Assembly: GCA_025517485.1 (NCBI GenBank)
Contig: JAOPKB010000006.1
Span: 62,001-126,000 of the forward strand
Direction of reading: 5' to 3'
Length of the DNA stretch: 64,000 nt
Source of the DNA: Natronoglomus mannanivorans
GTDB lineage: Archaea; Halobacteriota; Halobacteria; Halobacteriales; Natrialbaceae
A program made the translations under genes and the position numbers. This document shows, piece by piece, positions 8,054 to 18,109 of this stretch; within the stretch, counting starts at the first letter, position 1; each line of letters starts with the position of its first letter. Under the pieces are notes generated by a model. It had not been told where the DNA came from. It searched no databases and worked only from the letters and a program-made list of their open reading frames with translations.

Positions 8054-9058
8054 ATGGTTACGATAGGCTGGCGACTGAGACGCCTCGCACAGGCACTGTT
8101 TACTGTGTGGGCTGTTATCACGCTCTCTTTCGCGATGATTCGGTTGATGCCGGGAAACGCGATGGGGGCGATGATGGTGCGGTTCGAACAACAGGGGATG
8201 AGTCCAGCACGCGCTCGAGAACTCGTCGAACTTCGGTTGAGCCTCGATCCGGACAAACCGATCCACACGGCGTACGTCGAGTACGTGCTCAACACGCTGC
8301 AGGGTGATCTGGGGACGTCGGTATTTCACAACGAGCCGGTCGTCGACCTCCTCGCGGCGGCGCTGCCGTGGACGTTGTTCGTCCTGAGCTGGTCCATCTT
8401 CATCAGTTTCTTCATCGGGATCGCAGCAGGTGCGCTGATGGCCTACTGGGAGGGCGGCAAACTGGACGTCGGCCTGACCTCGTGGGCCGTCCTCATGGGC
8501 TCGATTCCGTTCTACGTGCTCGCCATCCTCCTGTTGATCTTCGCGTCCTACCGCTGGGGGATCTTCCCGTCCGGGGGACGCCAGCCGACCGGCGTCGAGG
8601 CAGGGTTCAATATCACGTACATCCGAGGCATACTGTATCACGCCACACTCCCGGTTCTCTCGATGCTCGTCGCCTCCGGCGTCGCGTCGCTCGGGATGCG
8701 CGGGAACAGCATTCGGGTCCTCGGATCCGATTACCTGCGCGTCGCTCGCCTCCGGGGACTCTCCGATTACACGATATCGACGCAGTACGTCGCTCGTAAC
8801 GCCGTCTTGCCGATGTACACCACGTTGCTGATCAGCATCGGTGAGATGTTCGGCGGCTCGATCGTCCTCGAGTACGTGTTCAACTATCGCGGTCTCGGAC
8901 TGTTGCTCTACGAGGCGTTCAATCAGCGCGACTACCCGCTAATGATGGGCGGGTTCGTACTCATTACGATCGCCGTCGTGATCGCACTGCTCATCGCGGA
9001 CATGACGTACTCGTGGGTCGACCCCCGCGCAGGAGGACAGAACAGTGACTCGTACTGA
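8054..9058 (+). CDS. ABC transporter permease, DppB type
   Basis: The 334-residue membrane protein starts with WRLRRLAQALFTVWAVITLSF, the characteristic first helix and polar patch of DppB-type permeases. Several further transmembrane helices follow, with the cytoplasmic EAA loop near DYLRVARLRGLSDYTI, which contacts the ATPase. It partners the permease at 9269 and the double ATPase at 10382. ATG at 8054 is preferred; an in-frame TTG at 8027 would add nine polar residues. The C-terminal part ends with DPR, as usual for the family. Confidence 0.9.
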   Translation: MVTIGWRLRRLAQALFTVWAVITLSFAMIRLMPGNAMGAMMVRFEQQGMSPARARELVELRLSLDPDKPIHTAYVEYVLNTLQGDLGTSVFHNEPVVDLLAAALPWTLFVLSWSIFISFFIGIAAGALMAYWEGGKLDVGLTSWAVLMGSIPFYVLAILLLIFASYRWGIFPSGGRQPTGVEAGFNITYIRGILYHATLPVLSMLVASGVASLGMRGNSIRVLGSDYLRVARLRGLSDYTISTQYVARNAVLPMYTTLLISIGEMFGGSIVLEYVFNYRGLGLLLYEAFNQRDYPLMMGGFVLITIAVVIALLIADMTYSWVDPRAGGQNSDSY

Positions 9059-9268
9059 CCAAGGAGACGGCGTTCGAACGGGCGCCGCGTGCCGATCGCG
9101 GCCTCTCGCCGTCGCGGTCGGTTCGCCCCGACAGCGATTCGGCGCCAGCCACTCGAGACTGATGACTGACACACCACCGATCACCGACGACAGCCGGGTA
9201 CGAACGATCCAACACGATGGTCGCGTTCGCACTCGCACTCGAGTTCGGACTCGAGGAGGGACCGACAG

Positions 9269-10369
9269 ATGACCGCGAGCGACCGGGATCGGACCGATCC
9301 GGGGCGAGCGGAGAAATCCCACGAGTCGGCCGTGAGTGCGATCCCCGACGGCGGTACCGTGAACTCGCCGTTCGAGGTCGTCTCCGAGTACGAGGAGACC
9401 CGACGCGACCGTCTCCGGAAGCTGTACGACACGTACGTCTACGCGCCGATCTCGATCATCAAACGCGATTGGCGCGCACAGATCGGCTTCACGATCGTGT
9501 TGTTCTACGTGTTCATGGGGACGATCGGCGTCTACCTGATCGAGCCGACGTACGTGACGGAAGGACCGGCGCTGGCACAGCCGTTCGAGACCTGGGAGTA
9601 CCCGCTCGGAACCGACGACATGGGTCGTGACCTGTTCGCGTCGGTCGTCCACTCGACCAGCGAGATGCTCAAGATGATTCTGGCCGGCGGGCTGTTCACC
9701 GTCACCCTCGGAACGGTCGTCGGCGGGATCGCCGGCTACAAGGGCGGCGTCGTCGACACCGTGTTGAGTTCGATCACGGACGTCTTCATCAACCTCCCCG
9801 GCCTTCCGACCGTGATGGTGCTCGCGTTGATGTTGCCGATCCACGGGAACCCGTACCTGATCGGCGTGCTCCTGACGATCGCGTCGTGGGGCGGACTCGC
9901 GCGAGCGATCCGATCGCAGGTGCTGACGCTCCGTCAGGAGCCCTTTACCGAGGCGGCTCGGTCGATGGGCGTCCCTAGCCATCAGATCGTCTTCAGGGAC
10001 ATCGTCCCGCACCTGATGCCGTTCGTGATCATCAATCTGACCAACGCCGCCCGCCGCGTCATCTTCTCGGCGGCCGGCCTCTACTTCCTCGGCGTGTTGC
10101 CGTTCAGTAACCACAACTGGGGCGTGACGCTCGATCTGGCCTACAGCGGCGGCGCCCACTACCGGACCGGCGCATTACACTGGTTTCTGGTGCCGATGGT
10201 CGCGATCGTCGGCATTTCGATCGGACTGATCCTCCTCGGCCAGTCGCTCGACCGCGTCTTCAACCCCCGCGTTCGAGCTCGCCACGAGAAGAAATTCGCC
10301 GAGTCTCAACTCGAGGAGGTCGACCCCGACAGCGACGACGACTCGGAACCGATGATCGGAGCTGCCTGA
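9269..10369 (+). CDS. ABC transporter permease, DppC type
   Basis: This 366-residue permease has a long, polar N-terminal cytosolic region (about 60 residues), then a first helix (IGFTIVLFYVFMGTIGVYLI) and the family motif PLGTDDMGRDLFA around residue 112. The EAA loop is present near EAARSMGVPSHQIVFRDIVPHLMP. It forms the heteromeric channel with the DppB-type permease. The C-terminal tail is acidic and ends 12 nt before the ATPase gene, consistent with one transcription unit. Confidence 0.9.
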   Translation: MTASDRDRTDPGRAEKSHESAVSAIPDGGTVNSPFEVVSEYEETRRDRLRKLYDTYVYAPISIIKRDWRAQIGFTIVLFYVFMGTIGVYLIEPTYVTEGPALAQPFETWEYPLGTDDMGRDLFASVVHSTSEMLKMILAGGLFTVTLGTVVGGIAGYKGGVVDTVLSSITDVFINLPGLPTVMVLALMLPIHGNPYLIGVLLTIASWGGLARAIRSQVLTLRQEPFTEAARSMGVPSHQIVFRDIVPHLMPFVIINLTNAARRVIFSAAGLYFLGVLPFSNHNWGVTLDLAYSGGAHYRTGALHWFLVPMVAIVGISIGLILLGQSLDRVFNPRVRARHEKKFAESQLEEVDPDSDDDSEPMIGAA

Positions 10370-10381
10370 TACAGATACACG

Positions 10382-12637
10382 ATGACGACATCACAATCTA
10401 CCTCACTCGACGATCCGACGGCGGCCGATCCGGTCGTAGAGATCCGGAACGCCACCGTCAGATTCGGTATGGAACGCGGTGAATCGCGCGTGCTCGACGA
10501 TGTGAGCCTCGATCTCGAGCGCAACGAAATATTCGGTGTGGTCGGCGAGAGCGGCAGCGGCAAGTCGATGCTCGCCTCGGCGATGCTCGACGCAGTCGTC
10601 GAACCCGGCATTCTCGACGGTTCGATCACCTACCGCCCGGAGGCCGGCGACCCGATCGACGTGCTCGGATTGACCACGAACGAACTCCGGACGTTCCGCT
10701 GGGAGGAGATCGCGATGGTCTTTCAGGGGGCGATGAGTTCGTTCAACCCCGTCCGAAAGATCGACACTCACTTCGTCGAGACGCTCTCGGCTCACGACTA
10801 CGACGTCGACGAAGGAATGGAGCGAGCCAGAGGGCTCATCTCGGATCTGTACATGGATCCCGAGCGCGTCCTCGACTCCTACCCCCACGAACTCTCCGGT
10901 GGGATGAAACAGCGCACGCTCATCGCGCTCAGCCTCATCCTCGAACCGGACGTGCTGGTGATGGACGAGCCGACGGCCGCACTGGACTTGCTGATGCAGC
11001 GGTCGATCGTCTCGCTGATCGAGGAGATCAAGGAGGAGTACGATCTCACGATCCTCTTTATTACCCACGACCTGCCGCTGGTCGCCGACCTCGCCGATCG
11101 GATCGCGGTCATGTACGCCTTCGAGTTCGTCGAACTCGGGCCGACCGAGGAAATCCTCCAGCACGCCTCACACCCCTACACCAGACTCCTGCTCAAGTCG
11201 ACGCCGAACCTCGCCTCGCCGATCGAGGCGATGCGGCCGATCGAAGGATCGGCGCCGGACCCCGTGAACGTCCCCTCGGGCTGTTCGTTCCACCTGCGCT
11301 GTCCGCTCGCCGACGAACAGTGCGTAGAGGTCGATCCCGAAGCGTACTCCGTCTCGGATTCATCGGTCTCGGTCACGGGTTCCGATTCCGATTCGGACCT
11401 GAGCCCGGACTCGGATGCGACCTCGATTCCGAACTCGGACGCCGGCGACCACGTCGCTAACTGTCACTACTGGGAGGACGCACCCGAGACGATCCCGATG
11501 ACCGAGGAGTGGGACGTCGAGGGGATCGACGCGATCGACAGTGCGCCAGGACCCTCTCGGACGGCCGACCCGCTCGTCTCGATGGAGGACGTCGAGGTCC
11601 ACTTCGAGACGGAAGGCAGCTTCCTCGACTTCTTTTCCGAACCCGATACCGTGCAGGCGGTCGACGGCATCTCGCTGGACATCTACGAGAACGACGTCGT
11701 CGTCCTCGTCGGCGAGTCCGGCTGCGGGAAGACCACCTTCGGCAAGACTGCGGTCGGCCTCCAGGAGCCGACCGATGGCGCGGTGAAGTACAGGGGCCAG
11801 GACATCTGGGACCTGAAACGATCCGGCGGCGACGGGACGATGTCGTTCGACACCGTCCGCCGCGCGCTCCAGATCGTCCATCAGGACCCCGGTAGTGCGC
11901 TCAACGCCCACCGTCGGGTCGGGACGAGCCTCGAGGTTCCCCTCAAGCGCTGGAACCCCGAACTGGACGGCAACGACAGGAAGTCACGGATCGTCAGCCT
12001 GCTCGAGCACGTCGGAATGTCGCCGGCGGAAGACTACATCGACCGCTATCCCCACCAGCTCTCGGGCGGCGAGCAACAGCGTGTTGCCCTGATCCGGGCG
12101 ATGTTGATGAACCCCGACCTCATCCTGGCCGACGAGCCGGTGAGCGCGCTCGACGTCTCCCTGCGCGTGGAGATGATGGACCTGATGATCGAACTGCAAG
12201 AACAGTTCGACACGTCGTACCTGTTCGTCTCCCACGACCTCTCGAACGCCCGCTATATCGCGGAGAAGACGGGCGGTCGAATCGGCGTGGTCTACCTCGG
12301 CGAATTGGTCGAGATCGGCCGTCCGGAGGAGATCATCCACGATCCACAACACCCCTACACGCAGGCGCTGCGTTGGGCGACGCCCGAACCCGACTTCGAG
12401 GGCGGCGGCATGGGCGGCGAGTCGCCGATTCGCGAGATCGACGTTCCGGATCCGACGGATCCACCCAGCGGCTGTCGGTACCACACCCGCTGTCCCGAGG
12501 CCCGCGAGGTCTGTACGAGAGAACACCCGGAACCGAACGAGGCCTCGGCCGCCGCGTACCACGAGGCGGCCTGCTTCCGAACCGACGACCACCACGAGTA
12601 CTGGAACAGTCCGTCGATCACCGACGGCGGGGACTGA
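10382..12637 (+). CDS. Fused double ABC ATPase (DppD-DppF type)
   Basis: The 751-residue protein carries two complete nucleotide-binding domains. The first has Walker A GESGSGKS at residues 55-62, signature LSGGMKQR near 170 and Walker [13 protein letters not shown] near 190. The second has Walker A GESGCGKT near 443, signature LSGGEQQR near 560 and a Walker B ending DEPVSALD. Each half ends in the oligopeptide-transporter C-terminal motif with Cys-rich spacing ([28 protein letters not shown]). A Ser/Asp-rich linker of about 30 residues joins them. Fusion of the two ATPases, normally separate, gives a fixed heterodimer. It powers the permeases just upstream. Confidence 0.92.
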   Translation: MTTSQSTSLDDPTAADPVVEIRNATVRFGMERGESRVLDDVSLDLERNEIFGVVGESGSGKSMLASAMLDAVVEPGILDGSITYRPEAGDPIDVLGLTTNELRTFRWEEIAMVFQGAMSSFNPVRKIDTHFVETLSAHDYDVDEGMERARGLISDLYMDPERVLDSYPHELSGGMKQRTLIALSLILEPDVLVMDEPTAALDLLMQRSIVSLIEEIKEEYDLTILFITHDLPLVADLADRIAVMYAFEFVELGPTEEILQHASHPYTRLLLKSTPNLASPIEAMRPIEGSAPDPVNVPSGCSFHLRCPLADEQCVEVDPEAYSVSDSSVSVTGSDSDSDLSPDSDATSIPNSDAGDHVANCHYWEDAPETIPMTEEWDVEGIDAIDSAPGPSRTADPLVSMEDVEVHFETEGSFLDFFSEPDTVQAVDGISLDIYENDVVVLVGESGCGKTTFGKTAVGLQEPTDGAVKYRGQDIWDLKRSGGDGTMSFDTVRRALQIVHQDPGSALNAHRRVGTSLEVPLKRWNPELDGNDRKSRIVSLLEHVGMSPAEDYIDRYPHQLSGGEQQRVALIRAMLMNPDLILADEPVSALDVSLRVEMMDLMIELQEQFDTSYLFVSHDLSNARYIAEKTGGRIGVVYLGELVEIGRPEEIIHDPQHPYTQALRWATPEPDFEGGGMGGESPIREIDVPDPTDPPSGCRYHTRCPEAREVCTREHPEPNEASAAAYHEAACFRTDDHHEYWNSPSITDGGD

Positions 12638-12734
12638 TCTCGCCCGTCCACCGGATTCGAACGCTCGCCTTTTCGAGATCTGTCCCCTCTCGAGCGGCGC
12701 GCCGTCCTCGTCTTCACCCGCCGTCGTGAGCCGG

Positions 12735-13553
12735 TCAGGACGACGAGAACGAGTCCCACTCGAGGCCCTTCCCTACGGCGGCCAGGCCGCCGTCGACTTC
12801 CAGGTTCGTCCCGGTGACGAACGAGGCCTCCTCGGAGGCCAGAAAGCGAATCGCGTCGGCGACTTCCCGCGGTTCGGCGGCGCGCTTGAGGATCCCCGGT
12901 CCGTCTTCGTGAGGAGTGGTCTTTTCCGCGAAGAACGACCGGGCCTCGGCCTCGTCGTCGGGCAGGTGGTGGTCGGTGATGACCCAGCCCGGCGAGACGG
13001 CGTTCACCCGGATCCCGTCGGGCGCGTGGTCGCAGGCCATGTCTTTGGTCATCGAGACGAGCGCCCCCTTCGTGGCGTCGTACTGCGACCAGTTTGGTCT
13101 CCCGACCGCGGCGCCGTTCGAGGCCACGTTGACGACCGCTCCACCCTCCGGCATGTGCGGAACGAGGTGTTTCGCACAGAAGGCCGCTCCCTCGAGGTTC
13201 ACGCCGAGAATTCGGTCCCAGCTCTCCTCGTCGGCCTCGGTCACGGGTCGCGGGTCGACGCGGATCGCAGCGTTGTTCACGAGCACGTCGACGCGTCCGA
13301 ACCGATCGACGACCCGCTCTGCCATCGATTCGACCGCCGACTCGTCGGCGACGTCGGCCTCGAGGCCGAGAGTCTGGGCGTCCTCGCCGAATCGGTCTTC
13401 GATCGTCGCGGCCGTCTCCTCGGCTGCCTCACCGTCGACGTCGACGGCGACGACCGCGGTGCCCTCTTCGGCGAGTCTCAGACAGGTCGCCTCGCCGATC
13501 CCGGCACCGCCGCCGGTGACGACCGCGACCGCGTTCGAGAGTTGTGCACACAT
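12735..13553 (-). CDS. SDR-family oxidoreductase
   Basis: The 272-residue classical short-chain dehydrogenase has the cofactor motif TGGGAGIGEA (residues 13-22) and an acidic residue (AVDVDG) after the second strand that predicts NAD preference. It also has NNAA in the fourth strand and a YDATK active site, with Ser-rich strand VNVASNG. It also ends like many 3-oxoacyl or sugar dehydrogenases (DGGLAAVG). It converges with the ATPase gene and is divergent from the Gfo/Idh gene at 13706. A sugar or sugar-acid alcohol is the plausible substrate given the setting, but it cannot be named. Confidence 0.88.
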   Translation of the reverse strand: MCAQLSNAVAVVTGGGAGIGEATCLRLAEEGTAVVAVDVDGEAAEETAATIEDRFGEDAQTLGLEADVADESAVESMAERVVDRFGRVDVLVNNAAIRVDPRPVTEADEESWDRILGVNLEGAAFCAKHLVPHMPEGGAVVNVASNGAAVGRPNWSQYDATKGALVSMTKDMACDHAPDGIRVNAVSPGWVITDHHLPDDEAEARSFFAEKTTPHEDGPGILKRAAEPREVADAIRFLASEEASFVTGTNLEVDGGLAAVGKGLEWDSFSSS

Positions 13554-13661
13554 CGTTACAGTGAGTTACTGACCGTCGATACTTGAGCGTACGCGTTCCG
13601 GCGGAAGCGACGCAATCTCCTCGTCGCAGCCCCCCGTTTCTCGAGGGTAATCGGTCTCGAG

Positions 13662-13671
13662 TTGGACCCAA
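13662..13671 (+). promoter_or_regulatory. TTGGACCCAA promoter motif
   Basis: It matches the TTGGGACCCAA palindrome at 1268-1278 and has almost the same spacing to the start codon (about 34 nt). Possibly a shared control element overlapping the BRE/TATA region. Confidence 0.35.
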
Positions 13672-13705
13672 ACCTCTAACTCGGTACCGCCGAGTCACGG
13701 TAGTG

Positions 13706-14725
13706 ATGGGAGACGAACCCCTTCGATACGGTGTGGTCGGCTGTGCCGGCATGGGAACGACGCACGCAGCGGCAGTCGAGGAGACCGCGGACGCGACGCT
13801 CGTCGCTTGCGCGGACGTCGACGAGGAGATCGCCCGCGAGTTCGCGACGGCCCACGACGTCGCGTGGTACCTCGATCCGGCGGAGATGGCGGTCGACGCG
13901 GAGCTGGACGCGGTGAGCGTCTGTACGCCCAACGGGACCCACGCCGACGTCGTCACGGCGCTGGCGGAGACCGGCGTCGACATCCTCTGTGAGAAACCGC
14001 TCGATATCACGCCCGAGCGCGTCGACCGGATGATCGAGGCCTGCGAGCGCGAAGACGTCACGCTCGCCGGGATCTTCAACCGTCGGACGCTGGGCGGGCC
14101 GCGACTGGCCCGCGAGGCGGTCGCCGACGGTCGACTCGGTGACGTCGTCCTCGCCGACGTGCAGGTCAAGTGGTACCGGACCGCCTCCTACTACGAGGGC
14201 TGGCACGGCTCGAGCGATCTCGACGGCGGAATCCTCCTCACGCAGGCGCTCCACGGGATCGACCTCCTCCAGTGGATCGTCGGCGACGTCGAACGGATTG
14301 CCGCGGATCTCGAGACCTGTCACCACGACGTCGACGCTCCCGACACGGCGGTCGCGAGCGTCGTCTTCGAGAACGGCGCTCGCGGCCAGATTACGGCGAG
14401 TACGGCAGTCTATCCGCAGCGACCGATCACGGTGCAACTCCACGGTACCGAGGGGACGATCGAGTGGCGACAGGGTGACGACGAGTTCGAATCGTTCGAG
14501 ACGCTCGACGGACCGGTCGATGCGGACACGACGGCCTACGACTTCGAATTGGGACCGGAGATCGAGGGTCAGGTCCGGGACTTCGTGCAGGCGCTTCTCG
14601 AGGGAGGCGAGCCGATGGTGCCGCCACGAGAGGCCAGAAAGGCCCTCGATATCGTGTTCGCCGCACAGGAGTCGGTCGAACGCGGCGAGTGGGTCGATCT
14701 CGAGGCGGTTCGCGACGGGCGGTAG
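13706..14725 (+). CDS. Gfo/Idh/MocA-family dehydrogenase
   Basis: The 339-residue protein has an N-terminal Rossmann domain (YGVVGCAGMGTTHAAA) and the family signature CEKPLDIT at about residue 97. The C-terminal alpha/beta domain carries LTQALHGIDLLQWI, where the His and Asp are in the expected catalytic helix. Family members oxidise or reduce sugars and sugar acids with NAD(P). It is paralogous to the protein at 61018 (both have a CEKPL..T(T/P)ERxDRM motif). ATG at 13706 is chosen because the Rossmann strand begins about seven residues later. A substrate cannot be deduced, but uronate- or hexonate-type acids fit the neighbourhood. Confidence 0.87.
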   Translation: MGDEPLRYGVVGCAGMGTTHAAAVEETADATLVACADVDEEIAREFATAHDVAWYLDPAEMAVDAELDAVSVCTPNGTHADVVTALAETGVDILCEKPLDITPERVDRMIEACEREDVTLAGIFNRRTLGGPRLAREAVADGRLGDVVLADVQVKWYRTASYYEGWHGSSDLDGGILLTQALHGIDLLQWIVGDVERIAADLETCHHDVDAPDTAVASVVFENGARGQITASTAVYPQRPITVQLHGTEGTIEWRQGDDEFESFETLDGPVDADTTAYDFELGPEIEGQVRDFVQALLEGGEPMVPPREARKALDIVFAAQESVERGEWVDLEAVRDGR

Positions 14726-14798
14726 GTTCGCGACGAGACGTCGAGCGACCAGTACCGGTACCGGTACACCAAGGTCACTCGAGACCGTACGACCGCTC

Positions 14799-15902
14799 GT
14801 GACCGATCAGCACTCCCGTTCACGATCCGCTCGCTCCGACTCGCCACTGGTGGTGATCGCCTCGGGTGCCGGCGACGAAGACGGCGCCGTCCACGGCTAC
14901 CGTCTGGACCGGGCGTCTGGACACCTGACTCACGTCACCACTACACCCGTCGATAACCCGTCGTTTCTGGCGATCGGTCCCGACGGAAACACGCTCTACG
15001 CCGTCGAGCGGATCGACGGCGGGACGGTGTCGGCGTTCCGGTTCGACGGGACGACTGGCGACGTCGATCTCCTCGACCGTCGCTCGAGCGAAGGTACCGG
15101 CCCCTGTTACGTCAGCGTCGACGGCGATGGACGGTACGTCTACGCCGCGAACTATCGCGGCGGCACCGTCGCGATGTTTCCGATCGGCGACGACGGCCGT
15201 CTCGAGGCGGCCTGTGACGTGGTCGAGCACGATGGGACGGGATCCGATCCGGACCGGCAGGCGGCTCCGCACCCCCACTTCGTCGCCTCTGGAACCGGAC
15301 TCGGGCCTGGACCGGCGAACCAGTTCATCTACGTCCCCGATCTCGGGACCGACCGGATCGCGATCTACCGTCCCGATTTCGAGCGTGGACGGCTCCGACC
15401 GGCCGATCCGCCCGCGACTCACGTCCACGACGGCGCTGGTCCGCGACACCTCGCTTTCCACCCCGACGGCCGGTTCGCGTACGTCGTCGGCGAACTCGAC
15501 TCGACGGTGACCGCACTCGAGTGCGATCGGGAGACCGGTGCACTCGAGACGATCGATACCGTGAGTACGCTACACCCCGAGTTCGACGGCGAGAACGCGG
15601 CCTCGGATATCCACGTCCATCCCTCGGGCCGGTGGGCCTACGTTACCAACCGCGGTCACGACAGCGTCGCGAGTTTCGCGATCGACGACGCGAGCGGCCG
15701 CCTGCGACCAATCGACCACGAGTCGACCCGCGGTGAGACCCCACGAACCTTCGGAATCGATCCGGCCGGACACGCGCTTCTCGTCGGAAACCAGCACGGC
15801 GAGAGCGTCGTCACGATGGCCGTCGATCCCGAGTCGGGTGAACTCGAGGCCGTCGCGGAGACAGCGGTTCCGAAGCCGGTCTGTGTGACCGTCCTCGAGT
15901 AG
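14799..15902 (+). CDS. Beta-propeller lactonase (6-phosphogluconolactonase/YbhE-like)
   Basis: The 367-residue protein shows the repeating blades of the seven-bladed lactonase family. Typical repeats are PSFLAIGPDGNTLYAVERIDG, GPCYVSVDGDGRYVYAANYRGG, GPRHLAFHPDGRFAYVVGEL and DIHVHPSGRWAYVTNRGHDSVASF. Family members hydrolyse sugar lactones. A GTG at 14799 gives the family length; no ATG fits. It sits with a uronate-dehydrogenase-like gene, so opening of an aldaro-lactone is a reasonable role. A 6-phosphogluconolactone substrate is an equally valid reading from the fold alone. A short GGTACC-rich repeat precedes the start. Confidence 0.85.
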   Translation: MTDQHSRSRSARSDSPLVVIASGAGDEDGAVHGYRLDRASGHLTHVTTTPVDNPSFLAIGPDGNTLYAVERIDGGTVSAFRFDGTTGDVDLLDRRSSEGTGPCYVSVDGDGRYVYAANYRGGTVAMFPIGDDGRLEAACDVVEHDGTGSDPDRQAAPHPHFVASGTGLGPGPANQFIYVPDLGTDRIAIYRPDFERGRLRPADPPATHVHDGAGPRHLAFHPDGRFAYVVGELDSTVTALECDRETGALETIDTVSTLHPEFDGENAASDIHVHPSGRWAYVTNRGHDSVASFAIDDASGRLRPIDHESTRGETPRTFGIDPAGHALLVGNQHGESVVTMAVDPESGELEAVAETAVPKPVCVTVLE

Positions 15903-16039
15903 CCCGCTCTCGTCGATCACGTGGATCGCCCGCAGTATCCGGCCGGTAGAATCGGTCGAGCCGATCGCTTTCGCCAGCGGGATCGATCCGAGAACGAGGT
16001 CAACCTTTATCCCGCCGGCCGGTCCACTCTGGACCGACG

Positions 16040-16540
16040 ATGGAAACGTTCGAATCCGAAGACGGACACGTGTTCGTACGACTGGACCGAGGCGACCTCG
16101 TCCTCGAGTCGATTGTCGAGGCCTGCGAGGCCCACGACGTCGACACGGGCGTCGTCGTCTCGGGAATCGCGACGCTCAGCACGCTCAACATCCACTACGT
16201 GGACCGAACGGACCTCCCCGAGGAGCAAGCCGACCGCAACGTCGAGCTGGAACTCGAGGGCGCGTGGGAGGTGACGAACGTCAACGGGATCGTCGCGGAC
16301 GGCGAACCCCACCTCCACATCACGGCCTTCGACGGCGAACGGACCGTCGGCGGCCACCTCGAGGAGGGCTGTGAAACCAACGTTCTCGGGGAGTTCACGA
16401 TTCGAAAGGTCGAGGGAATCGACCTCGAGCGCCGGCCCGGTGCGCGAAACGTGTCTCAACTTCAGCGGCGATCGGAGTCGGACGGGCCTCGCGTGGATCG
16501 AGAGACGGACTCGAGAGGGGGTTCGGAGCCGGAATCGTGA
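16040..16540 (+). CDS. PCC/DUF296-domain protein
   Basis: The 166-residue protein is a small PCC (DUF296) fold. It has an early VFVRLDRGDLVLESI segment, the central GVVVSGIATLS and the signature EPHLHITAFDGERTVGGHLEEGC with the His pair and Gly-Gly-His seen in the family. Bacterial and archaeal PCC proteins form trimers and some bind DNA, though the biochemical role is poorly known. The last 25 residues are polar and low complexity. A TTTAT box at about 16010 suggests its own leaderless promoter. Confidence 0.82.
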   Translation: METFESEDGHVFVRLDRGDLVLESIVEACEAHDVDTGVVVSGIATLSTLNIHYVDRTDLPEEQADRNVELELEGAWEVTNVNGIVADGEPHLHITAFDGERTVGGHLEEGCETNVLGEFTIRKVEGIDLERRPGARNVSQLQRRSESDGPRVDRETDSRGGSEPES

Positions 16541-16576
16541 CGTTCAGCACGGAGAACGGTCGCAGGTGACGCGTCG

Positions 16577-16810
16577 CTATCGACGAATCAACCAGACGGT
16601 CGTGCGAATGCCGACCCCGAGGAGGATGAGTGCACAGCCCCAGACTCCGAGTATCGCCGCCCAGACGCCGACTCGGAGCACGAGTGCCCCGACGACGAAG
16701 AGGACGAGACCGAGCGCGAGGATGAAGTTCGAGGGAGTGCTTCGGAACGCGTCGAACGCGGTAAGAATTCGGCCAGTGCTTCCGTTCGACTCACGTTGTG
16801 CGGTACCCAT
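16577..16810 (-). CDS. Small two-helix membrane protein
   Basis: This 77-residue protein has two transmembrane segments (about residues 28-44 and 48-68) and an Arg-rich C terminus (GIRTTVWLIRR). It resembles widespread haloarchaeal membrane proteins of unknown function. ATG at 16810 begins the polar N-terminus; a longer start upstream overlaps intergenic sequence. Confidence 0.6.
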   Translation of the reverse strand: MGTAQRESNGSTGRILTAFDAFRSTPSNFILALGLVLFVVGALVLRVGVWAAILGVWGCALILLGVGIRTTVWLIRR

Positions 16811-16907
16811 TATCAGACCGATACGGAACTCCAATATAAATCGGTTGGGGTCGATGGCGTGACACAGCATCCCGAAAGAACGGCTTTCGGTCTTCGATGG
16901 TGTCTGG

Positions 16908-17747
16908 CTACTCCGGCGGTGCGTCCCACTCCTCGGCATCGTCTTGGGGCTCGTAGCCGATGACCGTCCGCGCGTGTTCGAGGTCGTACCACCGACGCCG
17001 GTTCGCGCTGACGCCGCTGAAGATATCGAACTCGACGGTGTCGTCTCGCAGACAGCAGTCGATCTCGTGGGCGAAGTCCCGCCGGGACTGCCAGGTTGCC
17101 TTCATCCGGGCGACCCACCGTTCGTACTCGTCGCTGCCCCGCTCGAAGTCGCCGTCGTCGACGCCCGATTCGGCGTCCCCGTAGGGGTGGTCGTACTCGG
17201 GCATGTTGACGGTGCAGATCCGCAGCGCGTAGAACCGTTGAGGATACTCGTCGTTCTCGACGTAGTACCGGCCGAGGTCCTCACCGAAGCTCTTGGAGGC
17301 CCCGTACAGCGAGTCGGGGCGGACGGGGTCCGTGTGATCGAGCACGAGTCCGTACCCCGGCGAATAGAGTTCCGGCGCGTGTTCGACCTCGTACATTCCC
17401 ATCACGTGGTTCGTCGACCCGAAGACGATCGATTCGACCTCGGCGTCGCGGGCGGCCTCGAGAACGTTGTACATCCCGATGACGTTGGGTTCGAGGACGT
17501 CGCCCCAGTTGCCGTCCGTGTCGGGATAGGCTGCGAGGTGGACGACCGCGTCGCGACCCTCGCAGGCCTCCCGGAGCGTCTCGAAGTCGGCGACGTCGCC
17601 GACGACGGTTTCGTAGCCGCCGTAGGGGTGCTCGTCCGGCCGATCCGATCGGTTGTAGTAGGTAAAGTCGTACCCCTCGTGGTCGTGGAGGTGGTCGATG
17701 ATGGCGGTTCCGCAGCGTCCGTAGGCACCAGTAACCAGAACGTCCAT
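16908..17747 (-). CDS. Uronate dehydrogenase-like extended SDR
   Basis: The 279-residue NAD-dependent epimerase/dehydratase-type SDR has the motif TGAYGRCG near the N-terminus, VHLAAYPD, FGSTNHVMGMYE, RPDSLYGASKSFGE (Tyr/Lys catalytic pair) and SANRRRWYDLEHA. These match the pattern of uronate dehydrogenases, which oxidise galacturonate or glucuronate to the 1,5-lactone with NAD+. Haloarchaeal glucose-6-phosphate dehydrogenase (Azf type) belongs to the same subfamily, so that substrate remains possible. Pectin-island context favours the uronate. An internal acidic insertion (AESGVDDGDFERGSDEYERW) is longer than in bacterial enzymes. ATG at 17747 is chosen because the Rossmann motif starts five residues later; upstream lie a TATA-like box and GGACCCA. 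Confidence 0.75.
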   Translation of the reverse strand: MDVLVTGAYGRCGTAIIDHLHDHEGYDFTYYNRSDRPDEHPYGGYETVVGDVADFETLREACEGRDAVVHLAAYPDTDGNWGDVLEPNVIGMYNVLEAARDAEVESIVFGSTNHVMGMYEVEHAPELYSPGYGLVLDHTDPVRPDSLYGASKSFGEDLGRYYVENDEYPQRFYALRICTVNMPEYDHPYGDAESGVDDGDFERGSDEYERWVARMKATWQSRRDFAHEIDCCLRDDTVEFDIFSGVSANRRRWYDLEHARTVIGYEPQDDAEEWDAPPE

Positions 17748-18109
17748 TGCCGTACGAACACCTACCTGGAGAGTGGTATTAAATTGATGGGTCCTTGGTT
17801 TTACGACAAATTCGACGAACACACCAAAGATCGACCTCGAGGAGATTCACGCTCTCCTCACTCCCCGTTCTCACTCACGTTCGCGTTTTTCGTTCACCTG
17901 CGACGGCTCAGGTCTGTCGCAGTCGATTTTCAGGTCCGGACGTCCGGATACCGAGACGCCGTCGGCAGAGCCGAGCAGCCGCTCGGCTTCGCAGCGAGTT
18001 CTCGCTGCGGTCGAACGCGGACCGACCCGCCCCAGTGCGGGCATGCCGTTCGTTCAAAACTCGTCAACAGGCGATGGCTTTATGCTATCCGCGCGGGACG
18101 GTGTAACAT

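Noticed and set aside
14139..14798. Upstream extension of the lactonase frame
   Set aside because: It is an alternate frame of the Gfo/Idh gene; the GTG at 14799 gives a normal family length.
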